NCBI GenBank assembly: GCA_028867755.1
Contig: JAGWFT010000001.1
Coordinates: 722,727-786,726, forward strand
Direction of reading: 5' to 3'
Length of the DNA: 64,000 nucleotides
From: Nitrososphaerota archaeon
GTDB taxonomy: Archaea; Thermoproteota; Nitrososphaeria; Nitrososphaerales; Nitrosopumilaceae
Positions 39,051-48,057 of the stretch are shown piece after piece; within the stretch, counting starts at the first letter, position 1; each line of letters begins with the position of its first letter. The notes under the pieces are model-generated. The model searched no databases. It was not told where the DNA came from and saw nothing but the letters and a program-made list of their open reading frames with translations. Both the position numbers and the translations under genes were made by a program.

Positions 39051-40634
39051 CTATAGGTACTCTGAGATTGTGGAGGCTACTTTTTTCCTTCCTATGTCTA
39101 GTATGAAAGGACCAATCTTCGGTCCCCTCTCTGCTGCAAGTATTATTTGATATAAAATTCTGAAAAAGTCTTTGGGTTGTACCCCATTGCTTTTTGCAAT
39201 ATTGTATATAGTATTTTGCAGGTCTTCCGGTTCTTTTTCTGCAGATAAAATACTTGCAAGCTCTGACAATGTTTTTTTTGTCATTGCATCTATCTGAACT
39301 TCAACCTTGGTTGGCTTGTCAAAGTCATCTGCATAGTTTCCTGCAAGTGTTATCAATTCATCAATTTCTGAAGACGGTTCCTTCATGGTTCCGTATTCTA
39401 TGAGCTTCTTTGTCACCTTGGAAGTCCTATCCTCTCTGAATATCTTACAAAGCTGAACCAACAATCTATAGTTCACATATGGTGTAGGGCTTGAGGGCTT
39501 GAGCAAATTTACGTACTCGTATAATCCCTTTACTCTGGTCGTCTTGTTCTCGTTATCAAGTTTTATCTTTCCAAAGTAAATGTTCTCAAGTTCATGGTAT
39601 TCGTCCATCAGTACAGGAATGTCTTCAAAGCCAATCTCACGGGCTCCTGTGATCCTTTTGTATAATAATAACAGAATAGACTTGGGTGTTCCATATCTTA
39701 ACCAGGCCTGCGATGTTACAACATTTCCAAGAGATTTTGATATTTTTTTTCCGCCCTTGTCAAGAAACATCTCGTATTTTACATGTGTAGGATGCTGAAA
39801 GCCAAGTATCTCGTCTGCAACCCAATCATTGACCTTTACTGAATCCATGATGTCTTTTCCGTAGGCTTCAAATCTTATGTCAAATGCCTGCCATCTTGCT
39901 GCAAACTCTACTTTCCATGCAAGCTTTCCAAGGTCTTTTGTAATGTCTGCAATTCCCTCATGTCCACATCCATCAAGAATCTTGGAACCAATAGTGGTTC
40001 CACTACATTTGTATTTTATCTTCTTCTCATCTGGAAGATATTCATAAGCAATAGCAGTATACAGTCTTCCACAATTTGCACAAACAGGAAAGTACGGTAG
40101 GGCTTCTTGATATTTTTCTTGGCCCACAAATTCTGCAATCTTTTCTCCAATTTTTTTGTTGTTTGTTAAAATGGTATGAATTTGATCTTTTAGTAGTCCA
40201 TTTCTGTAAGTGTCTACCCCCCGTTGGAACTTGTACTTGATTCCAAGCTTGTCCAGCCCATCAAGCAGAAGACTACTCATGTGCAACCCATACGAATCAT
40301 GACATCCAAACGGATCTGGAATAAATGAAACAGGTTTTGCAATATGATCCTTTAACCAGTCAGGTAATCCTTCAGGAATCTTTCTGAGACCGTCAAGATC
40401 ATCTGAATATGCAACAAGTTCTGACTTGAACCCAAAGTTTTCAAGTGCAAGTTTTATGCCATATGCTCTAACTGCATCACCCAAGCTTCCAATGTGAGGT
40501 ATTCCAGATGCGCCAAGACCACTCTCAACTCTTATCATGTTGGTGCTTCTACCAAGAGATTTTTCCCTTTCAAGAAGCTCATCTGCAAGTTTGTCTATCC
40601 AAGTACCCCTTCCTATTATTTTCTGTTCTTCCAT
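39051..40634 (-). CDS. lysK: Lysyl-tRNA synthetase, class I
   Basis: 527 residues. Class I Rossmann motifs: PHIGS at residues 46-50 (HIGH-type) and KKISKSLGN (KMSKS-type) near 285. A zinc-binding insertion has CANCGRLY and CSGTTIGSKILDGCGH near 195-225. This archaeal LysRS is unrelated to the class II enzyme of most bacteria and eukaryotes. Its ATG overlaps the stop codon of elp3 (TAATG), so translation is probably coupled. Confidence 0.96.
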   Translation of the reverse strand: MEEQKIIGRGTWIDKLADELLEREKSLGRSTNMIRVESGLGASGIPHIGSLGDAVRAYGIKLALENFGFKSELVAYSDDLDGLRKIPEGLPDWLKDHIAKPVSFIPDPFGCHDSYGLHMSSLLLDGLDKLGIKYKFQRGVDTYRNGLLKDQIHTILTNNKKIGEKIAEFVGQEKYQEALPYFPVCANCGRLYTAIAYEYLPDEKKIKYKCSGTTIGSKILDGCGHEGIADITKDLGKLAWKVEFAARWQAFDIRFEAYGKDIMDSVKVNDWVADEILGFQHPTHVKYEMFLDKGGKKISKSLGNVVTSQAWLRYGTPKSILLLLYKRITGAREIGFEDIPVLMDEYHELENIYFGKIKLDNENKTTRVKGLYEYVNLLKPSSPTPYVNYRLLVQLCKIFREDRTSKVTKKLIEYGTMKEPSSEIDELITLAGNYADDFDKPTKVEVQIDAMTKKTLSELASILSAEKEPEDLQNTIYNIAKSNGVQPKDFFRILYQIILAAERGPKIGPFILDIGRKKVASTISEYL

Positions 40635-42220
40635 TATCCCAATTCCTTTGACATGTATGGGCCATCAAGTGAGTAGCCCAACTTTCTATAGTATTCTCGT
40701 GTGCCCACTGCACTTATGACCAGCAATTTCTTTGCATCAAATTCTTCGCTTGAAATTTTTTCAGCTTCATTCATCAAGCTCTTTCCTAGTCCCAAGTGTT
40801 GCATGCTGTCCTTGTCACGCTCGCCAAGCTTGAGTGATTTGCCGTACACGTGAAGTTCTCTTACAATGCACGTGTTTCCATCTATTTCCTTTCTGTGTGC
40901 CAAATTGCTTGGTTTTCGCAGCCTCAAGAACCCAAATATTCTGTCTTTCAAGTCATCGTATGACAGAAAGACCTCGTACCCTCCTGAGGACTCGTAGTTT
41001 TCTCGATTTAATCTGATATTATCAACGTTAATCGTACTGTCAGACAACCCAGCCTCTCTACATCTGATGCATTTGCAGGAAAGATTTTGTTTTTTGAGGT
41101 TTTGCTGTACCATCTGGCGCAGATTTCCAAGGTTGGGGCCTGCAATAATTTGATCAGAGGAGATCTCTCGCTGCATCCTCATTATTCGTACCCATCTTGG
41201 TATGATCTTTTTCATCTCGGTTAGCACTGCTATCATCTCATCTTGGGAATATGGTGCAAATTTGCCTTCCTTGTATGATTTGTATAGCAAAGTATCTTCA
41301 AGAACAAGTGTCGGATAGATCTTTAACATATCTGGTCTAAGGGCAGGATCAGAAAATAGTTTTTTAAAATCTTCAATATCTTCCCTGGGCGTCATGGTTG
41401 GTAGGCCAGGCATCATGTGTGCTACAATCTTATAGCCTGCATCTTTTGATATCTGAAATGATTCTACTACGTCTTTAAACGTGTGACCTCTGTTGACAAT
41501 CTGATAAACTCTCTCATGTAGGCTCTGGACTCCAATCTCAACTCTTGTTATGCCATAATCAAGCATCCAGTCTACATGCTGGGTCTTGCAATAGTCAGGC
41601 TTTGTCTCTATAGTGAACCCGACATTTCTTATGTTTGCCTTTTCATTATTTTTCTTGGCTGATTCCAAGTCAGGCGAATCAAATCCATTCAATGCATCAA
41701 AACACGACTTGATAAAAGATCTCTGATAATCTTGAGGCATGAAAAGAAATGTTCCTCCAACAATGACTAGCTCAAGCTTGGCACTGTCATGACCATATCC
41801 AATTAGATGATCAAGTTTGTCAAGAACCTGTTTCTTTGGATCGTAATTATTTGCTATGGCGTTTTGCGTGGACGGCTCTCTCCCGGTATAGCTGTTAGGT
41901 GTGTTGAATTCTACTCCTCCTGGGCAATACGTACATCTGCCATGGGGGCAAGCATATGGTTTTGGCATTAGTGCTATCACAGCTACGCCAGATGCAGTCT
42001 TTACAGGTTTCCTGATCAGTGCTCTTTGGAGCTTTACAAAGTCTTGTCCGCTGACTGATGCAAGAATCTCATAATTTCTTGGTATTCGCTCAAGTGAATA
42101 CTTGACACAGATGCATTTAATCTCACGCTTGACGTTCTTGCTTGTTGGTTCTGATATGGCAAGAAGATTGCGAGAAATTTCTCCACATGCATCCTCAAAG
42201 CTTATCCCTGCCTGTTGCAC
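40634..42220 (-). CDS. elp3: Elp3 tRNA uridine-34 acetyl/carboxymethyl transferase
   Basis: 528 residues. Radical SAM motif C91-x4-C96-x2-C99 (CPHGRCTYCPGG), VEIGVQSLHERV near 232, a CKCIRC zinc site near 385 and a C-terminal acetyltransferase (GNAT) domain ending with QHLGLGKSLMNEAEKI and GTREYYRKLGYSLDGPYM. It adds a carboxymethyl-type group at C5 of U34 in tRNAs. Archaeal Elp3 acts without the Elongator complex. In operon with lysK, whose product charges a U34-containing tRNA. Confidence 0.95.
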   Translation of the reverse strand: MQQAGISFEDACGEISRNLLAISEPTSKNVKREIKCICVKYSLERIPRNYEILASVSGQDFVKLQRALIRKPVKTASGVAVIALMPKPYACPHGRCTYCPGGVEFNTPNSYTGREPSTQNAIANNYDPKKQVLDKLDHLIGYGHDSAKLELVIVGGTFLFMPQDYQRSFIKSCFDALNGFDSPDLESAKKNNEKANIRNVGFTIETKPDYCKTQHVDWMLDYGITRVEIGVQSLHERVYQIVNRGHTFKDVVESFQISKDAGYKIVAHMMPGLPTMTPREDIEDFKKLFSDPALRPDMLKIYPTLVLEDTLLYKSYKEGKFAPYSQDEMIAVLTEMKKIIPRWVRIMRMQREISSDQIIAGPNLGNLRQMVQQNLKKQNLSCKCIRCREAGLSDSTINVDNIRLNRENYESSGGYEVFLSYDDLKDRIFGFLRLRKPSNLAHRKEIDGNTCIVRELHVYGKSLKLGERDKDSMQHLGLGKSLMNEAEKISSEEFDAKKLLVISAVGTREYYRKLGYSLDGPYMSKELG

Positions 42221-42321
42221 GCCTTGTCTGAATGAGTTTGGGTATTAAATCCTAATCTGGACATGTAAAAACAAAACCCTTTTTGGCAATCATGACAATC
42301 TTAACACTGTGATATATTGAA

Positions 42322-42546
42322 ATGACTGTCGGATATGTGGCAATCCATTGTGATACAGGCAGAGAGTTATACGTATACGAACGTATCGTTGGAACGCATG
42401 GCGTAAAGGAAGCAAGCATTGTGATGGGGCTTTATGACATTATGTGCAAGATAGAGGCAGGAACTACAAAGGATCTAGAAGATGCAGTAATGAAGATAAG
42501 GAAAATCTCCCATGTGCAGACAACTATGACACTGCTTGTGTTGTAA
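42322..42546 (+). CDS. Stand-alone Lrp/AsnC ligand-binding (RAM) domain
   Basis: 74 residues: VGYVAIHCDTGRELYVYERI, then GVKEASIVMGLYDIMCKIEA and a second beta-alpha-beta half. The RAM domain without HTH (SMALR type) binds amino acids and can form mixed oligomers with full-length Lrp proteins. Convergent with purM. Confidence 0.85.
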   Translation: MTVGYVAIHCDTGRELYVYERIVGTHGVKEASIVMGLYDIMCKIEAGTTKDLEDAVMKIRKISHVQTTMTLLVL

Positions 42547-42551
42547 AGATT

Positions 42552-43574
42552 TTACGCTATTTTTAGAGAATCCACAAACACGCCATTTTTGCCCTTTATC
42601 TCACCAATCTGCCTACTCTGTAATCCGTATTTTTTGAATATCTCATCAATTCTTTCCTCTTCATCCTCTGGCGCGATGACACAAAATCCAATTCCCATGT
42701 TAAATGTCTTGTACATCTCTTCTTTTTCTACATCTTGGTTTTCAATCAACTGGAATATCTCCGGGGGTTCAGGCAAGTTGTCTATCACATATCCAATTTT
42801 TTTAAGGCGTAAAAGTTTGGTAAAAGATCCGCCTGTTATGTGTGCAAGTCCATGTATGTTACATTCTCTTATTGCTTCAAGTACAGGCTGGACATAAATC
42901 TCAGTAGGTGCCAAAAGAGCATCACCTAATACGCCCAGTCCCTTTATCTTGTCACGCAAAGAATATTTTGAAAGCAAAACTTTTCTTGCAAGTGAATACC
43001 CATTTGAATGCAGCCCGCTACTCTTCACCCCAATTATTATGTCTCCTGGGTTTATCATGTCTCCAAGAATCATGTTTTGTTTATCTAGAATCCCTGTTAC
43101 CATTCCTGCCAAATCGAATGAAAAATTTTTTCCTGCTATGAGGTCTGGAAGTATGGCAGTCTCCCCACCTACAATTGGAACCTTGGCCTTTTTGGCTCCT
43201 TTGACAAGACCTCGAACAATCTCTTTGAATATGTCTTGGTCATTTCTGTTTGCTGCAATGTAATCAACAAAGGATACTGGAATAGCTCCTATGCATATGA
43301 CATCGTTTACGTTCATTGCGACACAGTCTATTCCCACAGTGTCATATTTTCTCATCATTTGTGAAATTATCACTTTGGTTCCTACGCCATCAGTATGTGT
43401 AGCCAGTAATTTTCCGCCTGGCATCTCCACAATTCCTGCATAGTGTCCAAACCCTGACAGTGTCTTTATTCCCTTTCGCAGTTTGTGGGTTGACGAGATT
43501 AGCCTTCCAATGCCTGCCTGGCTCTGTTTTATTTTCTTAATGTCTATTCCAGTGTCTCTGTATGTTACTCCCAA
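42552..43574 (-). CDS. purM: Phosphoribosylformylglycinamidine cyclo-ligase
   Basis: 340 residues, TTG start. AIR synthase, fifth step of purine synthesis, ATP-dependent. Visible: GFGHYAGIVE near 43, LLATHTDGVGTKVIIS near 57, DCVAMNVNDVICIGAIPVSF near 82 and VGGETAILPDL near 135, IGVKSSGLHSNGYSLAR near 180; GLAHITGGSFTKLLRL near 240. Other purine genes are not in the window. Confidence 0.95.
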   Translation of the reverse strand: MGVTYRDTGIDIKKIKQSQAGIGRLISSTHKLRKGIKTLSGFGHYAGIVEMPGGKLLATHTDGVGTKVIISQMMRKYDTVGIDCVAMNVNDVICIGAIPVSFVDYIAANRNDQDIFKEIVRGLVKGAKKAKVPIVGGETAILPDLIAGKNFSFDLAGMVTGILDKQNMILGDMINPGDIIIGVKSSGLHSNGYSLARKVLLSKYSLRDKIKGLGVLGDALLAPTEIYVQPVLEAIRECNIHGLAHITGGSFTKLLRLKKIGYVIDNLPEPPEIFQLIENQDVEKEEMYKTFNMGIGFCVIAPEDEEERIDEIFKKYGLQSRQIGEIKGKNGVFVDSLKIA

Positions 43575-43632
43575 TGAATCTGCTCTAGTTACTCAGAATA
43601 AAAGAATTTTGTGTTGTAATGTGTCTACACTA

Positions 43633-43980
43633 TCAACTATTGGTTTTTTGCATGAACAAATCCAACATCGTTCTTCCCTTGTCTGTTATGAAATAAACAA
43701 CGTTTGACCCAATTGGCTCTTTTTGTATGAAACTATATGCCATGCAAAGATGGAGATAGTTCAGAAAGGACCTCTTCATCCTGATGTTTGACTTTACATA
43801 AAGGTCTGAAAATGTCACAGGCCCACACCTTAGCTGATACAGTAGCTTAAGGATGGATATTGTGCTAAAGTCTCTGGCTCTTGCCTTGACTGAGTCTAGT
43901 ACTTGCTCATCCCTTTTTATGATAAAGTCCGAAAACTGATCGGCTACTTCTACTGGTATGTAAGTCATTCTAGTTCGCAT
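43633..43980 (-). CDS. Winged-helix DNA-binding protein
   Basis: 115 residues (or 111 from the Met at 43968). Helix-turn-helix region ISILKLLYQLRCGPVTFSDL, YVKSNIRMKRSFLNYLHLCM, and wing FIQKEPIGSNVVYFITDKGR. Similar to thaumarchaeal winged-helix repressors related to the ArsR/PadR groups. Located between purM and a RAM-domain gene. Confidence 0.72.
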   Translation of the reverse strand: MRTRMTYIPVEVADQFSDFIIKRDEQVLDSVKARARDFSTISILKLLYQLRCGPVTFSDLYVKSNIRMKRSFLNYLHLCMAYSFIQKEPIGSNVVYFITDKGRTMLDLFMQKTNS

Positions 43981-44144
43981 ATTACAGTAGTGGTACGGTA
44001 ATGTACCTTATTAATTCTAACTGATGATTCTTTTGAGCTAATTCATAGCTTTTTTGAACTATTTACGCAACATAAAATAAATCAAACATACCAAAATACA
44101 TCAACTTTCAATTTGTTTTTATCCCGGGCAGATGAAACTACAGC

Positions 44145-44381
44145 ATGCATAGTGCATTTGTGCTTATGAACGCCGAGCTTGGAAAGGAAAACACTATTGT
44201 TACTGAGATTAAAAAAATTCCTAACGTCAAGGAGATCTATCCGGTGTATGGTGTTTATGATGTTTTGATGATAATCGAGTCTGATTCCATGGAAGTCTTA
44301 CGTGAAACGATAACATCCAAGATAAGAAAACTAGATGGAATAAAATCAACACTTACTATGATAATTGTAAAAGATCAATAA
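44145..44381 (+). CDS. Stand-alone Lrp/AsnC ligand-binding (RAM) domain
   Basis: 78 residues: HSAFVLMNAELGKENTIVTE, then PNVKEIYPVYGVYDVLMIIE, and KLDGIKSTLTMIIVKDQ. Same family as the protein at 42322-42546. TATA-like TTTTTATCC at about 44116-44124. Effector-binding partner for HTH regulators. Confidence 0.88.
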   Translation: MHSAFVLMNAELGKENTIVTEIKKIPNVKEIYPVYGVYDVLMIIESDSMEVLRETITSKIRKLDGIKSTLTMIIVKDQ

Positions 44382-44437
44382 TGCACCTTTGTTTTTCTAT
44401 AATTTAATAAAATTTATTCTAATGGGATTGTGGTATA

Positions 44438-45439
44438 TTGGCTAATGACTTTGTAATGCTTCTGTTATGGTTGGGGGAATTGCTTGTCTCAAGCTGGTTT
44501 CTCTCAGAGGGAGCAGAACATCTATCGGAAAGATGGGGAGGAAGGTTTGTTGGCAGAACGTTACTTAGCGTTGCAACTACATTGCCAGAGATTGGAATTG
44601 TAACAGCTGCTGTAAAGAGTGGTTCTTATGATACGGCACTGGGCTCTGCACTTGGAAGCAACCTGTTTATGATGACTCTGGGGCTCGCAGTGATGCTAAT
44701 AATTGCAACTACTCGTCTCTCAAAATCCCCCCAAAAGTTCATTGATGTAACACAATTTAAGATGGACAAAATACTTCTTGTAATCACATCTGTTGTCGGG
44801 GCAGTCTTATTTGTAAATGGATATGACATGACAGACGGAATTTTGTTTTCAGGACTGTTTGGAACATATCTATATCTTGCTTACCGAGAGATGAAAAAAG
44901 AAAAAACACAAGAAAGGTTCGAATCTGAACTTCACGAAACTACAAAAAAAACCACAAAGCATTTTGCACGCTCGATGTTATTCTTCGCAGTTGGTACTGT
45001 GGGAATATTTTTTGGAGCAGGACCTTTTGTCAATACTCTTCAGGGAACAGCATCTGATCTAGGACTCTCAGTTGTAGTCCTTGCTGTAATTGTAAGCCCA
45101 ATAGCAGGAGAGATGCCTGAGAAGATATCTATGATTCTCTTGGCAAGAAAGGGAAGCAATGGGGCATCCATTGCAATAGCAAATGTGCTTGGATCCAAGA
45201 TAGTGAACAACACATTACTTTTATCAGTAGCAATTTTTGCAGCAATTGGCTATAAGGGGTTGGGTACAACGATCAAAAACACATCACTTTTAGAAAATCA
45301 GATGATACTTGTCACAGTAATAACAATTGTTGCACTGATACCTATGTTTCGAAACAAGATGGGCTTGCGTTCAGGCATGATGCTGTTGGCACTCTATGCG
45401 ATAGGTATTGGATTCCAGTTTGTACTTTCTGGTCACTAG
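44438..45439 (+). CDS. Sodium/calcium exchanger-family (CaCA) antiporter
   Basis: 333 residues, TTG start; TATA-like AATTTATTC at about 44411-44419. About ten spans in two halves. The alpha-1 repeat is SVATTLPEIGIVTAAV with GSALGSNLF (residues 43-77) and alpha-2 is VSPIAGEMPEKISMIL with ANVLGSKIVNNT (about 218-260); the acidic residues bind the cation. Exports Ca2+ or another cation against Na+ or H+. Confidence 0.9.
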   Translation: MANDFVMLLLWLGELLVSSWFLSEGAEHLSERWGGRFVGRTLLSVATTLPEIGIVTAAVKSGSYDTALGSALGSNLFMMTLGLAVMLIIATTRLSKSPQKFIDVTQFKMDKILLVITSVVGAVLFVNGYDMTDGILFSGLFGTYLYLAYREMKKEKTQERFESELHETTKKTTKHFARSMLFFAVGTVGIFFGAGPFVNTLQGTASDLGLSVVVLAVIVSPIAGEMPEKISMILLARKGSNGASIAIANVLGSKIVNNTLLLSVAIFAAIGYKGLGTTIKNTSLLENQMILVTVITIVALIPMFRNKMGLRSGMMLLALYAIGIGFQFVLSGH

Positions 45440-46791
45440 ATGGGCTCTACTTTAATTCCATCTACCTTTACAGTTGGCGTGATGCATGGAAGAGCACTCC
45501 ATTGAAGAACATTTCTAGAATCATTTCCTATTGCAGATATGTTCTGCAATAAGACAGGCAAGTTATGCACTATCCTTACTGGCTTGCCTGCATTTACTAT
45601 CATCCCATTTTCTATTATCCTGACCCCACTTCTTGCAGTACATGAAAAATCTCCCCTTTCTGGATTTACCGCGTAGGTGTACCATAGCCTTCCTACAAGT
45701 AAGCCCTTCTTGGTCTCCCTGATGATCTCATCTAGGCCCGTCCTACCTTCCTTTATTCTCAGGTTGTGGGGGATGGGTGCTGGGATGGGGTTTGCAACTC
45801 GTCCCATTGGTGAGCCAACTCTACCTGCATTACCTGTGGGCTCGCGGTTCTCTTTGAATGCATGAAACAAGTCAGAATACGTATCTGAAAAAATGCCTGA
45901 CTCTATCAAGTATCTTGTTTTTGTCGGGGTGCCTTCATCATCAAAGGGTTTACTTCCTATTCCATCTGGAAAGTGTGGATCATCCATCAGACTAAAGTTT
46001 TCTATAGCAACTTTTTTTCCAAGTTTTTCGGTAAAGCAACTTCTTTTCTCAGAATATATCTTTAGGTTGAAATTTGACGCAAAGACAAATGCAAGCATCT
46101 CTCCAATTGCATATGGTTCAAAAATTATGGAGTATGTTTCGGGGCTGCAACTTTTCGGGTTGATTGAATTAATGCACATCTCTTTTGCGTCATTTCCCAC
46201 CTGCTGCGGAGAAAACGAATCAATTGTCCTCGAAGATGATGCACCAATGCCGCTCACAGGCGTGCTTCCATATTCAGAATCTGCGTTAATGGTCCCAGCC
46301 ACATATGTGGCCCTGTCTGAACAGCTCAGACCATTTGTATTTTCAATCTTAAACTCTTCAGATACAATGTTTAACGAGCCAGAGATTCTTGTTATTTTTT
46401 GATGCAATGCAGAATTTATCATGGTGTTTGCGATCTCTATTGCTTGAGATCCTGTGATATTCTCTATTTTTTTGTCAAATGTCTTTTCAACTCTAGGAAT
46501 TTTTCCAGGATGGGTCAGTGTCTTCCAAAATGTCTTGGGTTGTATGAAAGATCTTGTTTGCAGTGCCCTGTCAAGCAGATCTGTCTCTTCCATATTGCTT
46601 GTAAAGGCAGACAGTATCTTTTTTTCATGTATTGCTCGTATACTCAGACCCTCTTCATCATTTTGTTTCATCTCTGCTATCTCAGAGTCAGTTATTCTAA
46701 CAGTGGTGATCTTCTTTGTTACATGCACTGCCTCGCATTCGTCAATGTGCATTCTTGCTGCTTTGCGAAGAATTTGCTCGCAATTTGACAA
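45436..46791 (-). CDS. tldE: TldD/PmbA-family protein, TldE (PmbA) type
   Basis: 451 residues. Family features: SEIAEMKQNDEEGLSIRAIH near 36, GTPTKTRYLIESGIFSDTYS near 290, and the C-terminal GLLVGRLWYTYAVNPERGDF with FSCTARSGVRIIENG. The HExxxH zinc motif of the catalytic partner TldD is replaced by EPYAIGEML, so this is the TldE type. TldD/TldE complexes are proteases that trim unfolded peptides and modified peptides. No tldD in the window. Directly follows cofH (adjacent stop and start). Confidence 0.85.
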   Translation of the reverse strand: MSNCEQILRKAARMHIDECEAVHVTKKITTVRITDSEIAEMKQNDEEGLSIRAIHEKKILSAFTSNMEETDLLDRALQTRSFIQPKTFWKTLTHPGKIPRVEKTFDKKIENITGSQAIEIANTMINSALHQKITRISGSLNIVSEEFKIENTNGLSCSDRATYVAGTINADSEYGSTPVSGIGASSSRTIDSFSPQQVGNDAKEMCINSINPKSCSPETYSIIFEPYAIGEMLAFVFASNFNLKIYSEKRSCFTEKLGKKVAIENFSLMDDPHFPDGIGSKPFDDEGTPTKTRYLIESGIFSDTYSDLFHAFKENREPTGNAGRVGSPMGRVANPIPAPIPHNLRIKEGRTGLDEIIRETKKGLLVGRLWYTYAVNPERGDFSCTARSGVRIIENGMIVNAGKPVRIVHNLPVLLQNISAIGNDSRNVLQWSALPCITPTVKVDGIKVEPI

Positions 46792-48057
46792 CTAATTTCG
46801 CCTAGAGTTTTTGTACCTGTATCTATCTAGTTTTATTAATTCCTGATAGGAACCAAACTGACTGGTATCTTCTACCTTGTCAAGCATATCCTCTTCATTA
46901 TCAGAATTAAAAGTCTTGATTATCTTGTATCCTGTTGTTCTCTGGGCGGGGATTCTTCCGATCTCTCTCACGAGGCGTCTTATTTCACCAGGCCTTATTA
47001 GCTGACCATGACCGGCACCTGCAGCAGTAGAGATGCTTTCATTGATGAGCGTGCCACCAAAATCGTTTGCACCACACGTTAACAGCAGCTGTGACATGTT
47101 AGCACCTTCTTTGACCCAGGATGTCTGAATGTTATTGATGTAGTTGTTTAACATTATGCGTGAAACAGCATGAGTTAATATGACATCTCTTCCGTCAGAG
47201 CCACTTTTTATGCCATCATGAAGTTTTTCCTTGAACATTGGAGCTTCAGAGTGAATGAAATTCAATGGAACAAATTCTGTAAATCCACCTGTTTCCTTTT
47301 GTATGTCTCGAATAGTTTCAATGTGTCTTGCCCTATCCTCTGGAGTTTCAAGATGTCCAAACATCATGGTTGACGTAGACGGGATTCCAATTCTATGTGC
47401 TGTCTTTATAACTTCGATCCATTTTTTTACGCTAATTCTTCCAGGCGAGATCTTGTCGCGCAGTGATTGGTTCAAGATTTCAGCAGCTGTGCCGGGAAGC
47501 GAATTTACTCCAGCGTCTCGTAACCTTTGCAAATATTCTTGTATTGAAACATTTGACCTGGTTGCTCCGTAGAGCACTTCTTCTGGAGAAAATCCATGTA
47601 TGTGCATGTCTCCAATCTCCTTTTTTATCGCCTTGCATATGTTTTCATAAGTACTTCCATCCATGTCTGGTGGAAGTCCAGCTTGCACACATACCTCGGT
47701 TGCACCAAGCGACCTTGCTTCCTTTGCTCTTCTTACTATCTCTTCTATTGGCAAAAAATATCCCTCTTCTTCGCGAAAGTCTCTGCTAAATGCACAAAAA
47801 CCACACTGCTTTATGCAGACATTTGTAAAGTTGATGTTTCTGTTAACAACATATGTGACAGTATCACCGACACGCCTTTTGCGAAGTTCATCTGCTACCA
47901 TGGTGACAAGGTGAAAGTCAATTCCATTTGCAGAAAACAGTTCTACCGCTTCTTGTACAGTTACGTCTTTTTCTGCCAATGCTCTATCTAGTGTTTGAGC
48001 AATCAGTGGGTCTGCATGTCTGATTAGTGAATCAAAGAGAGAACTCTGCATCTTCAT
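46792..48057 (-). CDS. cofH: FO synthase subunit 2 (5-amino-6-(D-ribitylamino)uracil-L-tyrosine 4-hydroxyphenyl transferase)
   Basis: 421 residues. Radical SAM motif C81-x3-C85-x2-C88 in NFTNVCIKQCGFCAFSRDF. Other CofH markers: QAGLPPDMDG near 126, IHGFSPEEVLYGA near 152, LPGTAAEILN near 186, EFVPLNFIH near 258. It transfers a tyrosine-derived radical to the uracil compound; CofG closes the deazaflavin ring to FO, the precursor of F420. Overlaps cofG by four bases (ATGA), so coupled. Confidence 0.94.
   Translation of the reverse strand: MKMQSSLFDSLIRHADPLIAQTLDRALAEKDVTVQEAVELFSANGIDFHLVTMVADELRKRRVGDTVTYVVNRNINFTNVCIKQCGFCAFSRDFREEEGYFLPIEEIVRRAKEARSLGATEVCVQAGLPPDMDGSTYENICKAIKKEIGDMHIHGFSPEEVLYGATRSNVSIQEYLQRLRDAGVNSLPGTAAEILNQSLRDKISPGRISVKKWIEVIKTAHRIGIPSTSTMMFGHLETPEDRARHIETIRDIQKETGGFTEFVPLNFIHSEAPMFKEKLHDGIKSGSDGRDVILTHAVSRIMLNNYINNIQTSWVKEGANMSQLLLTCGANDFGGTLINESISTAAGAGHGQLIRPGEIRRLVREIGRIPAQRTTGYKIIKTFNSDNEEDMLDKVEDTSQFGSYQELIKLDRYRYKNSRRN

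Noticed and set aside
45893-46402. 169-residue open frame on the plus strand
   Set aside because: It is antisense to the TldE-type gene, has no family features and reflects the codon pattern of the real gene. Other long antisense frames (591-1028, 55558-56043, 47255-47991, 46399-46795) were rejected for the same reason.
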